This document shows positions 7,847-16,768 of a DNA stretch of 56,949 nucleotides, in pieces. Under the pieces are notes generated by a model. The model searched no databases. It worked only from the letters and a program-made list of their open reading frames with translations, and had not been told where the DNA came from. This stretch comes from UBA1822 sp963615055 (lineage in GTDB: Bacteria; Bacillota; Negativicutes; Veillonellales; Dialisteraceae), in contig CAVEFO010000005.1 of the NCBI GenBank assembly GCA_963615055.1, positions 1 to 56,949 on the forward strand, written 5' to 3'. The number at the start of each line of letters is the position of its first letter. Within the stretch, counting starts at the first letter, position 1. The position numbers and the translations under genes are program-made.

Positions 7847-9139
7847 TCACGAAAGGCGACGCAGCAGATGGCGGATGTGGCCGTCTCCGTAGATTGCGTT
7901 CGTGTCGAGCGCTTCTTCGATGCGAAGGAGCTGATTGTATTTCGCGACGCGTTCCGTGCGCGCGGGAGCCCCCGTCTTGATCTGGCCTGCATTCAGGGCG
8001 ACGGCGATATCGGCAATCGTCGTGTCTTCCGTCTCGCCGCTTCTGTGGGAAATGACGGCGGAGTAGCCCGCGCGTTTCGCCATTTCCACGGCTTCCATCG
8101 TCTCGGTCAGCGTGCCGATCTGATTCACTTTGATCAAAATGGAATTGGCGACGCCCTTGTGGATACCGCGAGAGAGGCGCTCGGTATTCGTGACGAAAAG
8201 ATCATCGCCGACGAGCTGAATTTTGCCGCCGAGCGTCTCCGTCAAAAGTTTCCATCCGTCCCAATCTTCTTCGCCGAGGCCGTCTTCGATGGAAATAATC
8301 GGGTACTGCTCAAGCAGATTCTCATAATACGCGACCATGCCGGCGGCGTCTTTGGCCGTGTGATCGCCGGTCAGATGATAGAGGCCGTCGTCGCCCAGAA
8401 TTTCGGAGGCCGCGACGTCGAGCGCGAGTGCAATGTCTTCACCGGCGCGGTAGCCCGCTTTTTCAATCGCTTCGCAAATGACTTCTATCGCCGCTTCATT
8501 GGACGGCAAATTCGGCGCAAAACCGCCTTCGTCGCCGACCGCCGTCGCAAGACCCTTTCCTTTCAGCACACTCTTGAGCGCCTGGTACACTTCGGCACCC
8601 GTGCGGAGCGCTTCCCGGAAATTCGGCGCGCCGACGGGCATGATCATACATTCTTGGATGTCGACATTGTTGTCCGCGTGCGCCCCGCCGTTCATGATAT
8701 TCATCATCGGCACGGGCATCACATGCGCATTGGCGCCGCCCAGATATTGATACAGCGGAAGGTGCGCCGATTGGGCCGCTGCCTGCGCCGCCGCGAGCGA
8801 CACCGCCAGAATCGCATTCGCACCGAGGCGGCTCTTGTTTTCCGTCCCGTCGAGCGCGATCATGAGACTGTCGATCCCGCGCTGATCGGACGCGTCCATC
8901 CCAATCACGGCGTCCGCGATTTCCGTATTCACGTTTTCCACGGCCGCGAGCACGCCCTTACCGCCGTAGCGCGCACCTCCGTCGCGAAGCTCCGTCGCTT
9001 CATACATGCCGGTGGACGCCCCGGACGGGACCGCCGCGCGGGCAAATGTGCCATCGGCGAGCTCCATATCGACCTCGACCGTCGGATTTCCTCTCGAATC
9101 CAAAATTTCTCTTGCGCGAATGTCCATGATGTCTGCCAT
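7847..9139 (-). CDS. eno: Enolase
   Basis: Converts 2-phosphoglycerate to phosphoenolpyruvate in glycolysis. The 430-aa protein has the N-terminal DSRGNPTVE, the mobile loop SGASTG, magnesium-binding segments (ALDVAASE, ISIEDGL, VGDDLFVTN), the catalytic lysine region IKVNQIGTLTE and the SHRSGETED signature. The start at 9139 (MADIMDIRAREIL) follows GGGGAGGATT; in-frame codons further upstream lie inside tpiA and are not used. It is last in the gapA-pgk-tpiA-eno run, only 4 bp after tpiA. Confidence 0.97.
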   Translation of the reverse strand: MADIMDIRAREILDSRGNPTVEVDMELADGTFARAAVPSGASTGMYEATELRDGGARYGGKGVLAAVENVNTEIADAVIGMDASDQRGIDSLMIALDGTENKSRLGANAILAVSLAAAQAAAQSAHLPLYQYLGGANAHVMPVPMMNIMNGGAHADNNVDIQECMIMPVGAPNFREALRTGAEVYQALKSVLKGKGLATAVGDEGGFAPNLPSNEAAIEVICEAIEKAGYRAGEDIALALDVAASEILGDDGLYHLTGDHTAKDAAGMVAYYENLLEQYPIISIEDGLGEEDWDGWKLLTETLGGKIQLVGDDLFVTNTERLSRGIHKGVANSILIKVNQIGTLTETMEAVEMAKRAGYSAVISHRSGETEDTTIADIAVALNAGQIKTGAPARTERVAKYNQLLRIEEALDTNAIYGDGHIRHLLRRLS

Positions 9140-9143
9140 GATA

Positions 9144-9896
9144 TCAATCCTCCCCTGCCTTTTGATAAATGGAAATGAAACTGTCGGCCGTAAGCGATGC
9201 GCCGCCGACCAAAGCGCCGTCAATATCCTCTTCTTTCAGGAAATCGGAAATATTTTCAGCCGTGACGCTGCCGCCGTAGAGAATCCGCGTTTCCTCCGCC
9301 GCCGCGCCGAAGCGTCCCCGCACGCGTGATCGAATGAAACGGCACGCCGCCTCGGCATCTTCCGCCGTCGCCGACCGGCCCGTCCCAATCGCCCAAATCG
9401 GTTCATACGCGATGACGAGCCGCGCCGCTTCCGCTTCCGAAAGGCCCGCCGTCCCGCACTCGATTTCCTCTCCGATGACCGCTTCCATCCGACCGGCTTC
9501 CCGCTCCTCTTTCGTCTCCCCGACGCAAAGAATCGGCGTGATACCCGCTTCAAAGAGCGCGCGCACCTTGCGATTCACAAAGTCGTTCGTCTCTCCCAAA
9601 ATTTGTCGCCGCTCCGAATGGCCGACGATGCAGTACGTGCAGCCGACCTCACAGAGCATCGCAGGCGAAATTTCCCCGGTGAAAGCGCCCTTTTTCTCCG
9701 GATACACATTCTGCGCGCCGAGAGAGATACCGGCCGCCTCCGCCACGGGTTTTGCTGCCGAAAGCGCCGTAAAAGGCGGGCAAATCAGCATTTCGGCCTG
9801 ATTTTTTGAAACACCCGAGAGCCCGGAAAGGAGCGCCGCCGCCTCGGACGCCGTGCCGTTCATCTTCCAATTTCCCGCGATTAAAACTTTCCTCAC
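9144..9896 (-). CDS. tpiA: Triosephosphate isomerase
   Basis: Interconverts dihydroxyacetone phosphate and glyceraldehyde 3-phosphate. The 250-aa TIM barrel shows AGNWKMNG (catalytic Lys), IVGHSERRQ (catalytic His), AYEPIWAIGTG (catalytic Glu) and the phosphate-binding GGSVTAENI. The start is GTG at 9896, overlapping the pgk stop by 4 bp (GTGA), with GGAGG just upstream. It is translationally coupled to pgk. Confidence 0.97.
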   Translation of the reverse strand: MRKVLIAGNWKMNGTASEAAALLSGLSGVSKNQAEMLICPPFTALSAAKPVAEAAGISLGAQNVYPEKKGAFTGEISPAMLCEVGCTYCIVGHSERRQILGETNDFVNRKVRALFEAGITPILCVGETKEEREAGRMEAVIGEEIECGTAGLSEAEAARLVIAYEPIWAIGTGRSATAEDAEAACRFIRSRVRGRFGAAAEETRILYGGSVTAENISDFLKEEDIDGALVGGASLTADSFISIYQKAGED

Positions 9897-11083
9897 GCGC
9901 CCTCCTTATCCGCCAGGACAGCGATGCCCGGCAGCACCATGCCCTCCAGCATTTCCAGAGACGCGCCGCCGCCCGTCGACACATGCGAGAACTGATCGCC
10001 GATGCCGAGGCTGTCCACGACCTCCGCCGATTCCCCGCCGCCGACCACCGTCGTCGCATCGAGCGCCGCCAGCGTCCGCGCCACAGAAAACGTCCCTTCC
10101 GAGAAAGGCTTCATCTCAAAGACGCCCATCGGCCCGTTCCAGACGACCGTTTTCATCTTTTTGAGCGTCTCCTCATAGAGCGCAATCGTCTTCGGCCCGA
10201 TATCGAGCGCCATCCAAGGATCCGTGAATTCCTCCGCCGTCAGCACCTTCACATTCGCGTCTTCCGCAAATTTATCGCCCGCCGTGAAATCGACGGGAAG
10301 CAGCATGGAAACGCCCGATTTCTTCGCTTTTTCCATCAAATCGCGCGCCAAATCGAAACGGTCGGGGTCCTGCAGCGATTTCCCCATGCCGTAGCCCTTG
10401 GCCGCGACGAACGTATTCGCCATGCCGCCGCCGATCAGAATCACGTCCGCCTTTTCCATCAAATTCGCAATGACATGAATCTTATCGCCGATTTTCGCGC
10501 CGCCGATAATCGCCGCAAAAGGACGCTCCGGCTCGGAAATCACGCGATCCAAAAATTCGATTTCCTTTTGCAGCAAAAGCCCCGCCGCCATCGGCAACTG
10601 TTTTCCCACGCCGACGACGGACGCGTGCGCCCGATGCGAGACGCCGAACGCATCATTCACCGCCGCGTCGCACCCCGCGACCAATTCCTTGGCAAACGCG
10701 GGATCGTTTTTCTCTTCCTCTTTGTGGAAACGCAAATTTTCCAAAAGCAGCACGTCGCCCGGACGGAGCGCCGCCTTCATGGCCGCCGTTTCCTCGCCAA
10801 TCGCATCCTTTGCAAATTGCACCGGCCGCCCCAGAAGCGTCTCCAAATGCGCCGCCACTTTTGCCAGCGACAGCTCCGGCTTCACTTCGCCCTTCGGCCG
10901 CCCCATATGGCTTGCCAAGACCAGCGCCGCCCCCGCGTCCAGCAGATACCGAAGCGTCGGAAGCGTCGCGGCGATGCGGCGATCATCCTTAATCGTCCCG
11001 TCCGACTCGTGCGGGACATTGTAATCGACGCGGACGTAGACGACTTTCCCCGCGCAATCCAAATCGTAAATCGTTTTTTTCAT
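9893..11083 (-). CDS. pgk: Phosphoglycerate kinase
   Basis: ATP-generating glycolytic kinase of 396 aa. It shows RVDYNVP (substrate loop), DEST-type arginine and histidine residues (SHMGRPKGE), VWNGPMGVFE and the nucleotide-binding GGGESAEVVD. I choose the ATG at 11083 (MKKTIYDLD), 1 nt after the gapA stop; the longer in-frame extension lies inside gapA. The ribosome site (AAAGGGG) is within the gapA 3' end, consistent with coupled translation. Confidence 0.97.
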   Translation of the reverse strand: MKKTIYDLDCAGKVVYVRVDYNVPHESDGTIKDDRRIAATLPTLRYLLDAGAALVLASHMGRPKGEVKPELSLAKVAAHLETLLGRPVQFAKDAIGEETAAMKAALRPGDVLLLENLRFHKEEEKNDPAFAKELVAGCDAAVNDAFGVSHRAHASVVGVGKQLPMAAGLLLQKEIEFLDRVISEPERPFAAIIGGAKIGDKIHVIANLMEKADVILIGGGMANTFVAAKGYGMGKSLQDPDRFDLARDLMEKAKKSGVSMLLPVDFTAGDKFAEDANVKVLTAEEFTDPWMALDIGPKTIALYEETLKKMKTVVWNGPMGVFEMKPFSEGTFSVARTLAALDATTVVGGGESAEVVDSLGIGDQFSHVSTGGGASLEMLEGMVLPGIAVLADKEGA

Positions 11084-11084
11084 C

Positions 11085-12098
11085 TCAAAGCCCCTTTGCC
11101 GCGACATACGCCGCCAAATCGGAAATGCGACACGAATAGCCCCATTCATTGTCGTACCAAGCGATGACCTTGACTAAGTTTCCATCCATCACCATCGTCA
11201 GATCCCCATCGACCGTAGACGACACGCTCGTCCCTTTGAAATCCGAGGAAACCAGCGGCTCGTCCGTATACGCCAGAATGCCCTTGAGCGAACCATCCGC
11301 CGCATCTTTGAGCGCCCGATTCACTTCTTCCTTCGTGACAGGACGCGAAAGCTCCACCGTGAGGTCGACCAAGGAAACATCCGGGGTCGGCACGCGGATG
11401 GCCAGCCCGTTCAATTTCCCTTTGAGTGTCGGAATAACGATGCCCATCGCTTTGGCCGCGCCCGTGGACGTCGGAACCATATTCTCCGCCGCCGCTCTGC
11501 CTCTGCGCGGATCTTTTTTATGGCCTTTATCCAGAATGGCCTGATCGTTCGTATACGAATGGATCGTCGTCATAAGCCCGCGCACGATGCCGAATTCTTC
11601 CTGAATGACCTTCGCGACCGGCGCCAAGCAATTCGTCGTGCAGGACGCATTGGAAATGATCGTGTCCCGCGCGGGATCGTAGTCCGTATGATTCACGCCG
11701 ACGACAAGCGTCGCATCATCGTCCTTGCCGGGAGCCGTGATGATGACTTTTTTCACGCTGCCGTGCACGTGCTGCATCGCTTCCTCATGCCCTTTGAGTT
11801 TCCCCGTCGCCTCGATGACAATCTGCGTCGCGTAATCTTCCCATGTGAGCGTCGACGCGTCGCGGCTTTGGAAGACATGCACGCGGCGCCCCTCAATCAC
11901 GAGATCATCGCCGTCAATTTGAATGTCCCGATCCCAGCGCCCGTGAACGGAATCGTATTTCAGAAGATACGCCGCCGTCTCCACACCGCTCGGATTATTG
12001 ATCGCGACGACGTCAAATTCATCCTTCCGATTCCACATATCGCGGAAAACCAGCCGCCCGATGCGCCCAAACCCATTGATCCCAATCTTCGTAGCCAT
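11085..12098 (-). CDS. gapA: Glyceraldehyde-3-phosphate dehydrogenase
   Basis: NAD-dependent type I GAPDH, 337 aa. It has the Rossmann motif GFGRIGR (8-14), the active-site SNASCTTNCLAP (catalytic Cys about residue 153), HSYTNDQ and the C-terminal WYDNEWGYS. It heads the glycolytic series below cggR, the Firmicutes arrangement in which CggR controls gapA and the genes after it. About 290 bp with repeats separate it from cggR. Confidence 0.97.
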   Translation of the reverse strand: MATKIGINGFGRIGRLVFRDMWNRKDEFDVVAINNPSGVETAAYLLKYDSVHGRWDRDIQIDGDDLVIEGRRVHVFQSRDASTLTWEDYATQIVIEATGKLKGHEEAMQHVHGSVKKVIITAPGKDDDATLVVGVNHTDYDPARDTIISNASCTTNCLAPVAKVIQEEFGIVRGLMTTIHSYTNDQAILDKGHKKDPRRGRAAAENMVPTSTGAAKAMGIVIPTLKGKLNGLAIRVPTPDVSLVDLTVELSRPVTKEEVNRALKDAADGSLKGILAYTDEPLVSSDFKGTSVSSTVDGDLTMVMDGNLVKVIAWYDNEWGYSCRISDLAAYVAAKGL

Positions 12099-12177
12099 CC
12101 TGAACCCTCCTGTAAAAAATTGAAAAATGTAAATGAGAACGCGAAAAACACTTTTGCTTTTTCACATTTTTATACGA

Positions 12178-12214
12178 AATCACGCGGGCGGTTCCCTGCG
12201 GAACTCCTGTCGTT
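12178..12214. repeat. Dispersed repeat R2, copy 2
   Basis: Matches 2490-2526 (AATCACGCGGG ... GAACTCCTGTCGTT). Its flank again contains an imperfect inverted repeat (GGTTCCCTGCGGAACTCC against GCGGAGTTCCG). Confidence 0.6.
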
Positions 12215-12312
12215 CTGCGTTCCGGGAAGCGCGGAGTTCCGTAAGCAGTTACGAAAAACGGAAGCACTTTGCGCAATTTTTCCAAATGTTTATCACCGCA
12301 AATGACACCGAA

Positions 12313-12391
12313 ACTGCTCACTGCTAACTGCTAACTGCTCACTGCTCACTGCTAACTGCTCACTGCTAACTGCTCACTGCTAACTGCTCAC
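12313..12391. repeat. Heptamer array CTGCTAA/CTGCTCA after cggR
   Basis: About eleven tandem units. The last unit supplies the cggR stop codon (TGA at 12390-12388), as the similar arrays do for hypC and hypD. Confidence 0.85.
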
Positions 12392-13497
12392 GCTTCACTT
12401 GCCAGCCTTATGATTTCCTCTGCCGCGCCCTCGTCCGTCACCAGCGTGCCGCGGACACCGGCGCCGGCCATGGCGGAAATTGCCGCGCCTTTTGAGCCGC
12501 CGCCCGCCGCGATGATGACCGTGGGGATCGTTTCCAGCTCCGAGAGCGCGACACCCACATTGTGCATATGATACAAAATCCGCCCATCCGGCGCCGCATA
12601 GAGACCTATCGCCTCCCCGACCGCGCCTTCCGACAGCAGCCGATTTTTCAAAACCGACGGCAGCTGATGCCGCTGCGCCATGCGATTTGCCTCGCCGACG
12701 CCAATCGCCAAAATATCCGCGCGATGAATCAGAGCCTCCACTTCACTGAGCTCCGGCGTTTCCTCGCGCACCCGCTCAATCAATTCCGGCGAAAAGCCGT
12801 CCGGAATATGCAGCATCCGATAACTGCCGCCCAGATGCCGCGCCGTCACCGCCGCAATCGTATTTGCCTGGTACTCGATATTTTCCCCGAAACCGCCGCG
12901 CGCCGGCACGACCGTCACATCCAGATCCATGGAGGGAAGCGCGGCCGCCATCGCCGCCATCGTTGTCCCGCCCGACACCGCGATAATCTGCCCGTCCTTC
13001 ACACTGCGACTCATTGCAAGCGCCGCCTCCTGCCCGATGCGTTTCTTCACCGCGTCATCGACATCCGTATCCCCCGGAACGACGATCACGCGCTTCATGT
13101 GCAAAATGTCGCAAAGTTTCCGCTCCGTCTCCGCCACACTCGGCCGGCTCATGAAGAAACGGGAGAGCGGCGTCATGACACTTTCGCCCCGCGCCGTCAA
13201 TCGAATTCCCACCGGCGCGACGTGCAAAATCCCCGTCTTCTCCAGCACTTCCACATGACCGCGCACGACACGCTCCGAGAGCCCCGTCTGCAACGCCAAA
13301 AGCCGCCGCCCAATCGGCTGCCCCAAAGCCACATGCCGCAGCACCTCGAAACGCTCCGCCGCCAAGCTTCGCATCTCCGGCACCAAAAGCGACATCGGCA
13401 GCTCCTCTTCCAATCCGATCACCGCCTTCCATCCCGCGGGATAAATTCTGTCCCGCACGAGACAAAAAACAACCGAACCGCCCTCTGAATTTTCCAA
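12388..13497 (-). CDS. cggR: Central glycolytic genes regulator, SorC/DeoR family
   Basis: A 369-aa repressor. An N-terminal winged helix (about 45-105; PIGRRLLALQTGLSERVVRGHVEVLEKTGIL) matches CggR of Bacillus, followed by a SorC-type sugar-phosphate-binding domain (VSGGTTMAAMA, GGGSKGAAI). In Bacillus, CggR represses the gapA operon until fructose-1,6-bisphosphate binds. The same job is inferred here from synteny with gapA-pgk-tpiA-eno. The N-terminus is longer than that of Bacillus CggR, so a start inside the first 35 residues is possible. It is divergent from fabK. Confidence 0.92.
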   Translation of the reverse strand: MENSEGGSVVFCLVRDRIYPAGWKAVIGLEEELPMSLLVPEMRSLAAERFEVLRHVALGQPIGRRLLALQTGLSERVVRGHVEVLEKTGILHVAPVGIRLTARGESVMTPLSRFFMSRPSVAETERKLCDILHMKRVIVVPGDTDVDDAVKKRIGQEAALAMSRSVKDGQIIAVSGGTTMAAMAAALPSMDLDVTVVPARGGFGENIEYQANTIAAVTARHLGGSYRMLHIPDGFSPELIERVREETPELSEVEALIHRADILAIGVGEANRMAQRHQLPSVLKNRLLSEGAVGEAIGLYAAPDGRILYHMHNVGVALSELETIPTVIIAAGGGSKGAAISAMAGAGVRGTLVTDEGAAEEIIRLASEA

Positions 13498-13603
13498 AAA
13501 CTATTAACGATTCGATTTTAAAAAATTTTCCTTTTATTTGCTCCCAGTATATCACAGGACGCCGGAAACGGAAACAGAAAAAATCTCCCGTTTCCGATTT
13601 GGA

Positions 13604-13632
13604 TTTACAAATTTTTTGAAACTTTATATAAT
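13604..13632 (+). promoter_or_regulatory. Promoter of fabK-like gene
   Basis: TTTACA (13604-13609), a 17-nt spacer and a perfect TATAAT (13627-13632) lie 50 nt before the start at 13682. Confidence 0.75.
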
Positions 13633-13681
13633 GGAGACGCAAACGCATTTAGAATTCTCAGATTTTGAAAAGGAGTCTCCT

Positions 13682-14626
13682 ATGTGGAACACAAAAATCA
13701 CGAAACTTTTGGATATTGACTATCCGATCATCCAGGGCGCGATGGCCTACATCTCGGACGCGGCGCTCGTTTCCTCCGTCTGCGCGGCGGGCGGCACGGG
13801 GGTGCTGGCGACGGGGCGCGTCGAGATTGATTACATCCGCGAGCAGATTCGCGCCGTCAAAGACGCGACGAAAAAATCCTTCGGCGTCAATCTCATGCTC
13901 CAATCGCCGAATAAGGACGATGTCGCCCAGCTTTGCATCGACGAAAAAGTGCCGTTCGTCACCGTCGGCGCGGGCAATCCCCTCCCCTTCATCGAGCCGC
14001 TCCAGGCGCACGGCATCAAGGTCATCCCCGTCGTGCCGAATGTGAAACTCGCCAAGCGCGTGCAGGAAAAAGGCGCGGACGCCATTGTGATCGAAGGCAT
14101 GGAAGCCGGCGGGCATGACGGGAAACTGACGGTCATGGCGCTCATGGAAAATGTCATTCCGGAAATGGAAATTCCGGTCATCGCCGCCGGCGGCATCGCG
14201 GACGGTCGCGCCATCGCCGCCGCGCTCGTCATGGGAGCGTCGGGCGTCCAAATCGGATCCCGTTTCCTTCTCTCGGACGATTGCCGCATCCTCCCCGTCA
14301 TCAAAGACGCCATCATCAATGCCGTCGACACCGATTCCGTCGTGACGGGCTTCACGACAAAAGACACCGTCCGCGGCCTGCGCAATGCGTGGAGCGATAA
14401 ATTCCTCGAAATGGAACGCACCGGAGCGACGCAGGAAGAGCTGAACCAAGCGGCCATCGGCACGACGTACAAAGCCCTCGCGGAAGGCGATCTGGAAAAC
14501 GGTTTCGTCCTCGTCGGCATGTCCCTCCACCGCCTCACGAAGAGACAGAGCACAAAGGAAATCATGGAAGATCTCATCTCGGAAACCGAATCCCGCCTCG
14601 CAGGAGCGGCAGGGCTGATAAAGTAA
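13682..14626 (+). CDS. fabK: FabK-type enoyl-ACP reductase / nitronate monooxygenase family flavoprotein
   Basis: A 314-aa FMN TIM-barrel protein. FabK reduces enoyl-ACP in the last step of fatty-acid elongation in many Firmicutes. Motifs are the N-terminal YPIIQGAMA, GGTGVLATG, GVNLML, the phosphate-binding IPVIAAGGIADGRAIAAAL and MGASGVQIGSRFL. The start at 13682 follows AAAAGGAGTCTCCT and a strong promoter, so longer in-frame codons upstream are excluded. The sequence is closer to FabK than to fungal-type nitronate monooxygenases, but the two families are hard to separate without alignment. It stands alone between cggR and the hexapeptide protein. Confidence 0.85.
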   Translation: MWNTKITKLLDIDYPIIQGAMAYISDAALVSSVCAAGGTGVLATGRVEIDYIREQIRAVKDATKKSFGVNLMLQSPNKDDVAQLCIDEKVPFVTVGAGNPLPFIEPLQAHGIKVIPVVPNVKLAKRVQEKGADAIVIEGMEAGGHDGKLTVMALMENVIPEMEIPVIAAGGIADGRAIAAALVMGASGVQIGSRFLLSDDCRILPVIKDAIINAVDTDSVVTGFTTKDTVRGLRNAWSDKFLEMERTGATQEELNQAAIGTTYKALAEGDLENGFVLVGMSLHRLTKRQSTKEIMEDLISETESRLAGAAGLIK

Positions 14627-14661
14627 ATTCAGCGTGCTCGGCTTTTTCTGTCAGACGCAAA

Positions 14662-14766
14662 AGAGTTAGCAGTGAGCAGTGTCGGTAGCGGCCTTCGGCC
14701 GCATTTTATAAAAATGCGCCGTAGGCGCCACCTGTACTGCTAACTACTAACTGCTAACTGCTCACT
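14662..14766. repeat. Composite palindromic repeat flanked by inverted heptamer arrays (copy 3)
   Basis: TTAGCAG/TGAGCAG units (14664-14680) on the left and CTGCTAA/CTACTAA units (14737-14766) on the right are inverted to each other. They bound a third copy of the GC palindrome element (GCGGCCTTCGGCCGC, then ATTTTATAAAAATGCGCC). It lies between fabK and the gamma-carbonic-anhydrase gene. Confidence 0.75.
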
Positions 14767-14816
14767 TTTCCTCAAACCTGACGAAAAAATTACTCACCAT
14801 CGAAAGGAAACCCACC

Positions 14817-15374
14817 ATGTACACACTCACCACCAAAGAATTCAAAGGCAAGACACCACAGATTCATGAAGAAGCTTTTGTCGCCCCCGGGACCCATCTC
14901 TACGGCGACGTTCGTGTCGGCAAACACGCCAGCGTCTGGCCGGGCGTCGTCGCACGCGGCGATGTGAATTATATTTCCATCGGCGAATGTACCAATGTGC
15001 AAGACCTCACCTGCCTCCACGTCGCGGACAACAATCCCTGCATCATCGGCGATTACGTCACCATCGGCCACTGCGCCTGCGTGCACGGCTGCGTCATTGA
15101 AGACCACGTCTTGATCGGCATGAGCGCGACCGTCCTGACCGGCGCCGTCATCGGAAAAGGCTCCATCGTCGCCGCCGGTGCCGTCGTCATGGAAAACCAA
15201 GTCATCCCGCCGAATTCCCTCGTCGTCGGCTGCCCCGCCCGCGTCGTCCGCACAAAAGACATGATGCCCAGCATCCACGCCCAAGCCATTAAATACAAAA
15301 CGGAATGGGCAGTGGAATACGGCGTGAAACCGGACATCGAAGGCGAACTCTACCACGGAGAAAAAATCGTCTAA
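14817..15374 (+). CDS. Gamma-carbonic-anhydrase-like hexapeptide-repeat protein
   Basis: A 185-aa left-handed beta-helix protein with hexapeptide repeats (IGDYVTIGHCACVHGCVIEDHVLIG and following). It has the RGD, ADNN and GHxxxxHG signatures of the gamma-CA/YrdA/PaaY group; histidines in HVADNN, IGHCACVHG would bind zinc. Carbonic anhydrase activity is plausible but not proven for this subgroup. It is monocistronic, with a ribosome site GAAAGGAAACCCACC and a strong terminator after the stop. Confidence 0.88.
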   Translation: MYTLTTKEFKGKTPQIHEEAFVAPGTHLYGDVRVGKHASVWPGVVARGDVNYISIGECTNVQDLTCLHVADNNPCIIGDYVTIGHCACVHGCVIEDHVLIGMSATVLTGAVIGKGSIVAAGAVVMENQVIPPNSLVVGCPARVVRTKDMMPSIHAQAIKYKTEWAVEYGVKPDIEGELYHGEKIV

Positions 15375-15395
15375 TTTCGGACACCATACGCGACC

Positions 15396-15435
15396 AAAAA
15401 GCTCTCCTCATTTTTGCGAGGAGAGCTCTTTTTGT
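15396..15435 (+). terminator. Strong intrinsic terminator
   Basis: A 14-bp stem (AAAAAGCTCTCCTC with GAGGAGAGCTCTTTTT) ends the hexapeptide-protein gene. It is nearly symmetric and could also stop minus-strand transcription after rpmA. Confidence 0.9.
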
Positions 15436-15743
15436 GTTAGACGCAAGACAGTTACCGGTTACCGGCTATTGGCTATAAACATTAAACAAAAGCGGTACCG
15501 CTTCGCAACGATTACATAAACACGACGAAAGAAGGCAAACCGCCACGCACTGAGCCCGCTTCAAGGAAACATACCCCCATGGGAAACGAGTGATGAGATG
15601 CGCCGTATGAAAAATACAAAATCATCGCCGCGGCAATATCGCTTGAAACTAAAAATCGGCTACCAACAGCTGGCAACCGGCTTACATTGAGAACAAACGC
15701 ACAAAAAGCAGACACAAAAAAAGCGCCCGAAGGCGCTCTCTTC
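15436..15743. other. Spacer between convergent genes
   Basis: About 300 bp with no supported gene. It has degenerate heptamer-like stretches (GTTACCGGTTACCGGC, GGCTATTGGCTAT near 15450-15475). Confidence 0.5.
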
Positions 15744-16025
15744 TTATGCGACCGGATAGACACTGACCTGTTTCTTGTCCCGTCCGAGACGTTCGAAATG
15801 AATTTTTCCTTCCGCCAAAGCGAAAAGCGTATCATCCTTACCGATGCCCACATTGACACCCGGATGGATGTGCGTGCCACGCTGGCGGACAATGATATTG
15901 CCCGTCTTTGCGAGCATCCCGTCGTGCATCTTCGTGCCGAGACGCTGCGCATGAGAATCGCGGCCGTTCTTGGAACTCGATACCCCTTTCTTATGAGCGA
16001 AAAGCTGGAGATCAAACTGCAACAT
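15744..16025 (-). CDS. rpmA: 50S ribosomal protein L27 with cleavable N-terminal extension
   Basis: 93 aa. The N-terminus MLQFDLQLFA then HKKGVSSSKNGRDS matches the Firmicutes L27 extension removed after the F-A position by the protease Prp, which is encoded immediately upstream. The start at 16025 follows GGGAGGTGATTTCC. The body (GNIIVRQRGTHIHPGVNVG) is standard L27. L27 reaches the peptidyl-transferase centre, so the extension must be removed for function. Confidence 0.97.
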   Translation of the reverse strand: MLQFDLQLFAHKKGVSSSKNGRDSHAQRLGTKMHDGMLAKTGNIIVRQRGTHIHPGVNVGIGKDDTLFALAEGKIHFERLGRDKKQVSVYPVA

Positions 16026-16030
16026 GGAAA

Positions 16031-16345
16031 TCACCTCCCGGTTTCCTCTATCGTAATCAATTCTGAATATTGTTTCTGCATTTCCGAAAGACCGAGCCGC
16101 ATCGTCTGCAGAATCGCTTCCGTCCGATCATCCGTTTCCGAAATCTCGACGAAAAGATGTCCCTCTTCCGAGCGATACGTCCCATTTTTGTCCAATACGT
16201 CACGAAGTCCGAGCGCAGCGGAAAGTGTCAGCGAAGAAACTCCCGCGCAGACGATGTCTTTTCCGTGCTTGGCGTACTCCGCGTGGCCGCTCACTTCATA
16301 CGAAGAAATTCGGCCGTCCGTATAGCGGATTCGGACTGTAATCAT
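16031..16345 (-). CDS. prp: Ribosomal-processing cysteine protease Prp (YsxB)
   Basis: 104 aa. The catalytic dyad is visible: His in SGHAEYAKHGKDIV and Cys in VCAGVSSL. Prp removes the N-terminal extension of L27 encoded by the next gene. The order rplU-prp-rpmA is the conserved Firmicutes arrangement. The start overlaps the rplU stop by 1 nt. Confidence 0.95.
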   Translation of the reverse strand: MITVRIRYTDGRISSYEVSGHAEYAKHGKDIVCAGVSSLTLSAALGLRDVLDKNGTYRSEEGHLFVEISETDDRTEAILQTMRLGLSEMQKQYSELITIEETGR

Positions 16346-16653
16346 CAGCCCTCAATCGCAGTGACTTCCAGCAGTGTGAACGGCTGGCGATGTCCCTGAC
16401 GACGACGATAATTCGATTTCGCTTTGTACTTGAAAATACGAATTTTCTTGCCTTTTCCCTGCTCGAGGACCTTCGCGAGGACCTTCGCTCCCTTGACAAA
16501 CGGAGCGCCGATTTCGACTTTGTCTCCACCGATGAAGAGAACTTCATCCAGCGTAACTTCACTGCCGACTTCGACATCGAGCTTTTCCACGGAAATTTTC
16601 TTGCCGACTTCCACGCAATACTGCTTTCCGCCGGTTTTGACGATAGCGTACAT
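16345..16653 (-). CDS. rplU: 50S ribosomal protein L21
   Basis: 102 aa beginning MYAIVKTGGKQYCVE, ending KYKAKSNYRRRQGHRQPFT then LLEVTAIEG, a canonical L21. The start at 16653 follows AAGGAGGTGCACAC; in-frame codons further upstream belong to the leader. It is first in the rplU-prp-rpmA operon, driven by a consensus promoter at 16769-16797. Confidence 0.97.
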   Translation of the reverse strand: MYAIVKTGGKQYCVEVGKKISVEKLDVEVGSEVTLDEVLFIGGDKVEIGAPFVKGAKVLAKVLEQGKGKKIRIFKYKAKSNYRRRQGHRQPFTLLEVTAIEG

Positions 16654-16762
16654 GTGTGCACCTCCTTCTACCAGACTCGCCGATGGCGGGTATCTTCGCC
16701 GAAATGCAAAGAATTTCAAGACCCGACACGCGCGGTTGCGTCACAGCACCCCATGCAATGAC
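16654..16762 (-). promoter_or_regulatory. Probable L21 leader (5' UTR)
   Basis: About 110 nt of GC-rich untranslated leader lies between the promoter and rplU. It contains short complementary segments (ATACCCGCC/GGCGAGT region, ATTTC/GAAAT). Firmicutes rplU operons carry the autoregulatory L21 leader here; position and length fit, but I could not match the consensus. Confidence 0.45.
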
Positions 16763-16768
16763 TGAAAC

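Noticed and set aside
7613..9178. A 521-codon plus-strand frame
   Set aside because: It lies antisense to the well-supported enolase gene and has the Arg/His-rich composition of an antisense shadow. The same applies to long plus-strand frames over pgk, cggR, hypE, hypD, hsdR and hsdM.
15744..16034. A longer L27 starting 3 codons earlier
   Set aside because: The ATG at 16025 has a strong ribosome site at the right distance and gives the family N-terminus; the earlier codon does not.
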